From assembly GCA_021848765.1 (NCBI GenBank), contig JAJZTU010000117.1, forward strand, positions 1 through 9,584: 9,584 nt of DNA, written 5' to 3'. Made by a program: the position numbers and the translations under genes. A model generated the notes under the pieces. That model did not search any database. It was not told the DNA's origin and worked only from the letters and a program-made list of their open reading frames with translations. Shown in pieces: positions 6,185-9,584 of this stretch (position 1 is the first letter of the stretch; the number at the start of each line of letters is the position of its first letter). This DNA is from Bacillota bacterium (lineage in GTDB: Bacteria > Bacillota > GCA-003054495 > Carboxydocellales > JAJZTU01).

Positions 6185-7921
6185 GTGGGTAAATTTATTC
6201 TACGGGTGAACATGAGTGACCTTTCCATCAAAAAAGAGAGGGTTTCAGAGAAGTACCGGGTTTTGGGCGGCCGGGCCCTGACTTCCACTGTTGTCGCTGA
6301 TGAGGTCAATCCCACCTGCCATCCCCTAGGACCAAATAACAAGCTGGTATTCGCCCCGGGTATCATAACCGGTACCAATGCCCCCAGTTCCGGCCGGCTG
6401 TCAGTGGGGGCCAAGAGCCCGCTTACCGGTGGCATAAAAGAAGCCAACGCCGGTGGGCTGCCCGCCCAAAAGCTGGCCCGGCTGGGTATTCACGCCATCA
6501 TTGTGGAAGGGGAGCCCCAGGAAAAAGGCAAGTTCTATGTGCTGAGCTTAGCTAAAGACACCGCTGTTCTTGAAGAAGCCGGCGAACTCACCGGTAAAGG
6601 TATGTATGAAACTAATGAACTGGTCTGGAAGAAATACGGGGACGGTGTGGGAATAATCGGGATTGGTCCCGCCGGGGAAATGTTGATGACCAATGCCGGG
6701 GTGTCCTGCAATGACCCGGAAAACGGCCCGGGCCGTTACGCTGGGAGGGGCGGACTTGGTGCAGTAATGGGGTCCAAGGGCCTGAAGGCTATAGTAATTG
6801 AGCAGAAAGGTCCAGGCGAAGTCCAGATAGCCAACCCGGAATTGTTTAAACAAGGGCAGCAAAAACTTACCCAGGGTTTGCTGAGCCATGCTGTCACCGC
6901 GCAGGCCCTCCCCACCTTTGGTACCGCCGTATTGGTAAATATATTAAATGAAGCAGGAGGCCTGCCTACCCGTAATTTCAGTTCCGGAAGATTTGCAGGC
7001 GCCGGTAAAATCAGCGGAGAAGTTATTAACGAATGGGCTAAGACCAGAGGAGGCAAAGTTGGCCACCCCTGCCACCCCGGTTGTGTTATCAGGTGTTCCA
7101 ATGTAGTAAACAAACCGGACGGATCCTACCGTGTTGCTCCGGTCGAGTATGAAAGCGCCTGGGCCCTTGGCGCCAACTGCGAAATTGACGACCTTGACGA
7201 TGTGGCCGAATTAAACCGCATCTGTAATGATGTTGGCCTGGATACCATTGAAGCAGGCTGTACCCTGGGTGTGGCTATGGAAGGCGGGGTAATTCCCTTT
7301 GGTGACGGCAAGCGGGCAATCGGGATTCTCAAAGAAGTCGGCTATGGAACCCCTGTCGGACGGATTATCGGTAACGGCACAGCTTTTACAGCTAAAGCTT
7401 TTGGGGTCACCCGGGTACCGGTAGTAAAAGGACAGGCGATGCCGGCATATGAACCCAGAGCGGTTAAAGGTATTGGCGTCACTTATGCTACCTCTACTAT
7501 GGGCGCTGACCATACAGCAGGTTACACTGTCGCTACCGAAATTCTCAGTGTGGGTGGTAAGGCCGACCCTCTGGCTACTGCTGAGAAGGGTGCCCTGGCC
7601 AAGGCCTTCCAGACTTCCACTATTTTCATCGATGCTACCGGGTACTGTCTCTTTATAGCCTTTGCCGTCCTCGATCTCCCGGATGCTTTACAGGGTATGA
7701 TGGATACCGTTAACGGGGTGTTGGGGACCAATTACACCCTGGAGGATATGGGCCGTTTGGGCAGTGAGTGGCTGAAGCTGGAGCGGTCCTTTAACGAGGC
7801 CGCCGGTTTCACCAAGCAGGATGACCGCTTGCCGGAGTTTATGTACTACGAAAAGTTACCTCCCCACAATAACGTCTATGATGTTTCTGACGAATTGTTG
7901 GACAGTGTCCATAACGGCTAG
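6185..7921 (+). CDS. aor: Aldehyde:ferredoxin oxidoreductase family protein (tungsten/molybdenum enzyme)
   Basis: This 578-residue AOR-family enzyme should oxidise an aldehyde (or reduce a carboxylic acid) with ferredoxin, using a bis-pyranopterin tungsten or molybdenum cofactor and one [4Fe-4S] cluster in the cytoplasm. The start GKFILRVNMS and GGRALTS are classic AOR N-terminal features. FAPGIITGTNAPSSGRLSV, KSPLTGG and the GGLGAVMGSKGLKAIV stretch are the cofactor domain. Cluster cysteines are C296, C300 and C304 (HPCHPGCVIRC) plus C488 (DATGYCLF). The first pair is three residues apart, whereas the Pyrococcus enzyme has CxxC. PVEYESAWALGANCEIDDL and LDTIEAG follow the family pattern. It heads a second gene group with a MoaD-like gene 39 bases downstream. 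Substrate and metal cannot be read from the sequence. Genes for the cofactor pathway other than the MoaD-like one are not in the window. Confidence 0.92.
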   Translation: MGKFILRVNMSDLSIKKERVSEKYRVLGGRALTSTVVADEVNPTCHPLGPNNKLVFAPGIITGTNAPSSGRLSVGAKSPLTGGIKEANAGGLPAQKLARLGIHAIIVEGEPQEKGKFYVLSLAKDTAVLEEAGELTGKGMYETNELVWKKYGDGVGIIGIGPAGEMLMTNAGVSCNDPENGPGRYAGRGGLGAVMGSKGLKAIVIEQKGPGEVQIANPELFKQGQQKLTQGLLSHAVTAQALPTFGTAVLVNILNEAGGLPTRNFSSGRFAGAGKISGEVINEWAKTRGGKVGHPCHPGCVIRCSNVVNKPDGSYRVAPVEYESAWALGANCEIDDLDDVAELNRICNDVGLDTIEAGCTLGVAMEGGVIPFGDGKRAIGILKEVGYGTPVGRIIGNGTAFTAKAFGVTRVPVVKGQAMPAYEPRAVKGIGVTYATSTMGADHTAGYTVATEILSVGGKADPLATAEKGALAKAFQTSTIFIDATGYCLFIAFAVLDLPDALQGMMDTVNGVLGTNYTLEDMGRLGSEWLKLERSFNEAAGFTKQDDRLPEFMYYEKLPPHNNVYDVSDELLDSVHNG

Positions 7922-7946
7922 CGAACTGAGGGACGTTCTCGATATT

Positions 7947-7955
7947 AAGGAGGAG
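7947..7955 (+). promoter_or_regulatory. Strong ribosome binding site for the MoaD-like gene
   Basis: AAGGAGGAG (7947-7955) is a near-perfect Shine-Dalgarno sequence. With AAGGAGG as the core, spacing is 7 bases to TTG 7961 and 10 to GTG 7964, so TTG is favoured but either start works and the proteins differ by one residue. Confidence 0.7.
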
Positions 7956-7960
7956 TTCCT

Positions 7961-8236
7961 TTGGTGATTGTCTATCTTTACGGAAAGTTTCGGGAAAAGG
8001 TTCCCGGATATACAGTCGAGGATGACTGTGTATTACAGGTGGACACCGGACCGGAGGAAACCATTGCTTCAATCATGGAACGGTTAAAAATACTTCCGGG
8101 AGAAGTTGCCCATATCTTCCTAAACCACCAGTATTCCACACCTTCCAGAAAAGTCCGGGCCGGTGACCGGTTAGCAATCTTCCCGGTAGAAATGGCGGTT
8201 TTGTACAGGCAATATTTTGCCAAGTACGAGGAATGA
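7961..8236 (+). CDS. MoaD/ThiS-like ubiquitin-fold protein with unusual C-terminus
   Basis: This 91-residue protein has the MoaD/ThiS beta-grasp pattern: MVIVYLYGKFREKVPG at the start, an ETIASIMERLKI helix, the VAHIFLNHQYST strand and VRAGDRLAIFPV near the end. MoaD-type proteins are sulfur carriers for molybdopterin and normally end in Gly-Gly, which is thiocarboxylated. Here, after IFPV, the chain continues EMAVLYRQYFAKYEE: the Gly-Gly is replaced by roughly Ala-Val and followed by about 11 further residues. No glycine pair occurs at the end, so ordinary activation by a MoeB-like enzyme looks impossible without processing. Placement directly after AOR is typical of MoaD companions of tungsten enzymes. 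It may be a dedicated AOR-associated subunit or chaperone instead of a sulfur donor. The fold is fairly clear; the role is open. Confidence 0.75.
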   Translation: MVIVYLYGKFREKVPGYTVEDDCVLQVDTGPEETIASIMERLKILPGEVAHIFLNHQYSTPSRKVRAGDRLAIFPVEMAVLYRQYFAKYEE

Positions 8237-8261
8237 TTGAAAAATCGAAGGGAGGTTTCGT

Positions 8262-9149
8262 ATGAAAAAGCAGGCTGCTAACGTCAAAGAATATACCGGC
8301 CATCACGAACCAAAAGATGTGTCCTGTTTCGGGGAGAAGAAGCTGAGGAATTTGTTCGAAATGGTCCGTAACGGTGAGTTGAGCATTGAAGATGCGTTAG
8401 GAGAAACCAAATTTTTGCCTTATCACGATTTGGGTTTCGCCAAAGTGGACCATCACCGCCATTTGCGCCAGGGCTTCCCGGAAGTTGTCTATTGCCAGGG
8501 CAAAACAACCAAACAGGTGGTTGCTATTATGGAAAGGTTAGCGGCAACCAGTCAGGGAAACATCCTGGCTACAAGGGCATCTGAAGAGGTTTATGAGGAA
8601 GTGAAAATCGCGCTGCCTGATGCGGTTTATCATGCCCTGCCGCGGGTTATTTCCGTTCGCAGGGGCCCTCAGCATTCCCGGGGCAATGTATTGGTGGTAA
8701 GCGCCGGGACCGCTGACCTGCCGGTAGCCGAGGAAGCTGCGCTAACCTGTGAAATGATGGGCAACAAAGTTGAGAGGCTGTATGATGTAGGGGTTGCCGG
8801 TTTACACAGGTTTTTAAGCCAGCGCCATCTACTCTACAGGGCGAATGTTGTGGTAGTGACAGCGGGAATGGAAGGAGCCCTGGCCAGCGTCGTAGGCGGG
8901 ATGATCGACAAACCTGTCATTGCGGTCCCGACCAGTGTCGGCTACGGGGCCAGTTTCAACGGAGTAGCTGCACTTTTAAGCATGCTCAACAGTTGTTCCT
9001 CAAATGTGAGTGTTGTTAACATTGATAACGGTTTTGGCGGAGGCTATATAGCAGGTATCATTAACAAGATCGCAGTGGGGGCGAAAGAAAATGATGTACA
9101 GGAAACGACAAGTGAAGTCTGTGCAGTTGGAAACCTGGAGCAGTCCTGA
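8262..9149 (+). CDS. larB: LarB, pyridinium-3,5-biscarboxylic acid mononucleotide synthase (nickel-pincer cofactor step 1)
   Basis: LarB carboxylates nicotinic acid adenine dinucleotide and releases AMP, giving the precursor of the nickel-pincer cofactor used by lactate racemase and related LarA-type enzymes. The 295-residue protein carries the expected sequence: a helical N-terminal region with FAKVDHHRHLRQGFPEVVYCQGKT, then the PurE-like AIR-carboxylase domain (VLVVSAGTADLPVAEEAA, VYDVG-like YDVGVAGLHR, VVTAGMEGALASVVGG, VPTSVGYGASFNGVAALLSM) and NSCSSNVSVVNIDNGFGGG with C245, the conserved cysteine of the family. The N-terminal 25 residues and the C-terminal tail after GIINKIAVGAK make it longer than the usual 240-260. 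ATG 8262 has AAGGGAGG 6 bases upstream. PurE was considered, but the length and the HHRHLRQGFPE and NIDNGFG motifs specify LarB. No larC or larE follows in view. Confidence 0.93.
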   Translation: MKKQAANVKEYTGHHEPKDVSCFGEKKLRNLFEMVRNGELSIEDALGETKFLPYHDLGFAKVDHHRHLRQGFPEVVYCQGKTTKQVVAIMERLAATSQGNILATRASEEVYEEVKIALPDAVYHALPRVISVRRGPQHSRGNVLVVSAGTADLPVAEEAALTCEMMGNKVERLYDVGVAGLHRFLSQRHLLYRANVVVVTAGMEGALASVVGGMIDKPVIAVPTSVGYGASFNGVAALLSMLNSCSSNVSVVNIDNGFGGGYIAGIINKIAVGAKENDVQETTSEVCAVGNLEQS

Positions 9150-9164
9150 AGTTAAAACTCATAT

Positions 9165-9184
9165 CCAGACTGATAACTGTCTGG
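9165..9184. other. Small hairpin after larB (possible weak terminator or operator)
   Basis: CCAGAC and GTCTGG (9165-9170, 9179-9184) are perfectly complementary around an 8-base loop, 15 bases after the larB stop. No T-run follows, so it is not a standard intrinsic terminator. It could be an operator half-site pair or a 3' end stabiliser. The rest of the larB-to-9216 spacer shows no promoter I can defend. Confidence 0.35.
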
Positions 9185-9215
9185 CCATTATCCCCGTGCG
9201 GCTATTTTCCCCAGT

Positions 9216-9497
9216 ATGGTCAAGAAAATCAAAGACATCGATAACTTTCCTGATATCTCTAGCATAAATACCCAAGAGATGAACGGGAAGCTATTTAAAA
9301 ACTTAATTAAAAATTCCAACGGTGTTTGGGGTAACCCCACCCGGGCCTCAATTAAAATAGGCAGGTCTTTGTTGGCACAGATTGAATTAACCTTGACTAA
9401 TTACCTGATTCGAGAGCTGGAATTGGCGAACTCAGAAAGTGAAAGAAAAAGCAAAAAATCAATGGTGAAGAGATCTATGCTGTTATTTTTTTCGTAG
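9216..9497 (+). CDS. Unrecognised small reading frame, possibly frameshifted
   Basis: This is a 93-codon frame from ATG 9216, which has no Shine-Dalgarno sequence. I do not recognise the product. The middle part (NPTRASIKIGRSLLAQIELT, then LTNYLIRELELAN) reads like an amphipathic helical protein. After about residue 75 it becomes basic and low-complexity and ends oddly (MLLFFS). In the frame one base back, sense sequence continues: INGEEIYAVIFFVGTPLIA to the window end without a stop. A run of six A's at 9453-9458 (C AAA AAA T) sits where the two frames would join, so this may be one gene with a -1 shift, a disrupted gene, or a coincidental frame. The stretch is visibly more A+T-rich than the operon. 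No function is proposed. Confidence 0.3.
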   Translation: MVKKIKDIDNFPDISSINTQEMNGKLFKNLIKNSNGVWGNPTRASIKIGRSLLAQIELTLTNYLIRELELANSESERKSKKSMVKRSMLLFFS

Positions 9498-9584
9498 GAA
9501 CCCCTTTGATAGCTAAAAGTAACTACTTGGCCCTGGCCAGTGCCGGTTATGCCATCCTTACATACGAAGTTTGGCTAAATGCCT
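9443..9584 (+). pseudogene. Open frame continuing past window end, possible 3' part of the preceding gene
   Basis: In the frame opened after a TGA at 9440-9442, the sequence codes without a stop to the window end, giving GEEIYAVIFFVGTPLIA and then NYLALASAGYAILTYEVWLN, which is hydrophobic like a membrane or core segment. It has no ATG start. TTG 9506 is preceded by AGGAA (9496-9500), a modest ribosome binding site, so it may be an independent gene beginning there. It could instead be the continuation of the preceding frame after a -1 shift. The family is not recognised. Confidence 0.25.

Noticed and set aside
8262..9149. PurE (AIR carboxylase) for the last large gene
   Set aside because: The protein is far longer than PurE and carries LarB-specific HHRHLRQGFPE and NSC...NIDNGFG motifs.
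9327..9339. Palindrome TGGGGTAACCCCA
   Set aside because: Only 5-base arms and no T-run; probably chance inside the open frame.

Overview
The window looks like a chromosomal piece of an anaerobic Gram-positive bacterium, most likely a Peptococcaceae-type Firmicute (Pelotomaculum/Desulfotomaculum relatives). This is inferred from gene content: mycofactocin-type redox genes, a FixC/FixX-type electron-transfer module and a tungsten/molybdenum aldehyde oxidoreductase together, with strong AGGAGG-like ribosome binding sites. No search was run. All convincing genes lie on the + strand, packed as one or two operons. I see no tRNA, rRNA, CRISPR array, insertion sequence or origin.

Left block (1-6151): the C-terminal part of an old-yellow-enzyme/FadH-type iron-sulfur flavoprotein (cut by the window start), then electron transfer flavoprotein alpha (EtfA), a FixC-like flavoprotein, a FixX-like 2[4Fe-4S] ferredoxin, a divergent EtfB, and a membrane-anchored family 2 glycosyltransferase that strongly resembles MftF, the mycofactocin oligosaccharide transferase. 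Starts and stops overlap at EtfA/FixC (ATGA), FixC/FixX (7 bases) and EtfB/MftF (ATGA), so these genes are probably translated together.

Right block (6185-9149): an aldehyde:ferredoxin oxidoreductase (AOR), a small MoaD/ThiS-like ubiquitin-fold protein without the usual Gly-Gly end, and LarB, the first enzyme of nickel-pincer cofactor synthesis. A short spacer holding a small hairpin follows, then a more A+T-rich end (9216-9584) with an unrecognised reading frame that may be frameshifted.

Working model (inference): a mycofactocin-dependent dehydrogenase encoded elsewhere oxidises an alcohol. Electrons from reduced mycofactocin pass through this dedicated EtfAB to FixCX and on to menaquinone, while AOR oxidises the aldehyde to an acid and reduces ferredoxin. 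The mycofactocin peptide and maturation genes (mftA-E) are not in this window; finding them next door is the key test. The LarB gene and the tail-altered MoaD-like protein in the same transcript are the least explained parts.
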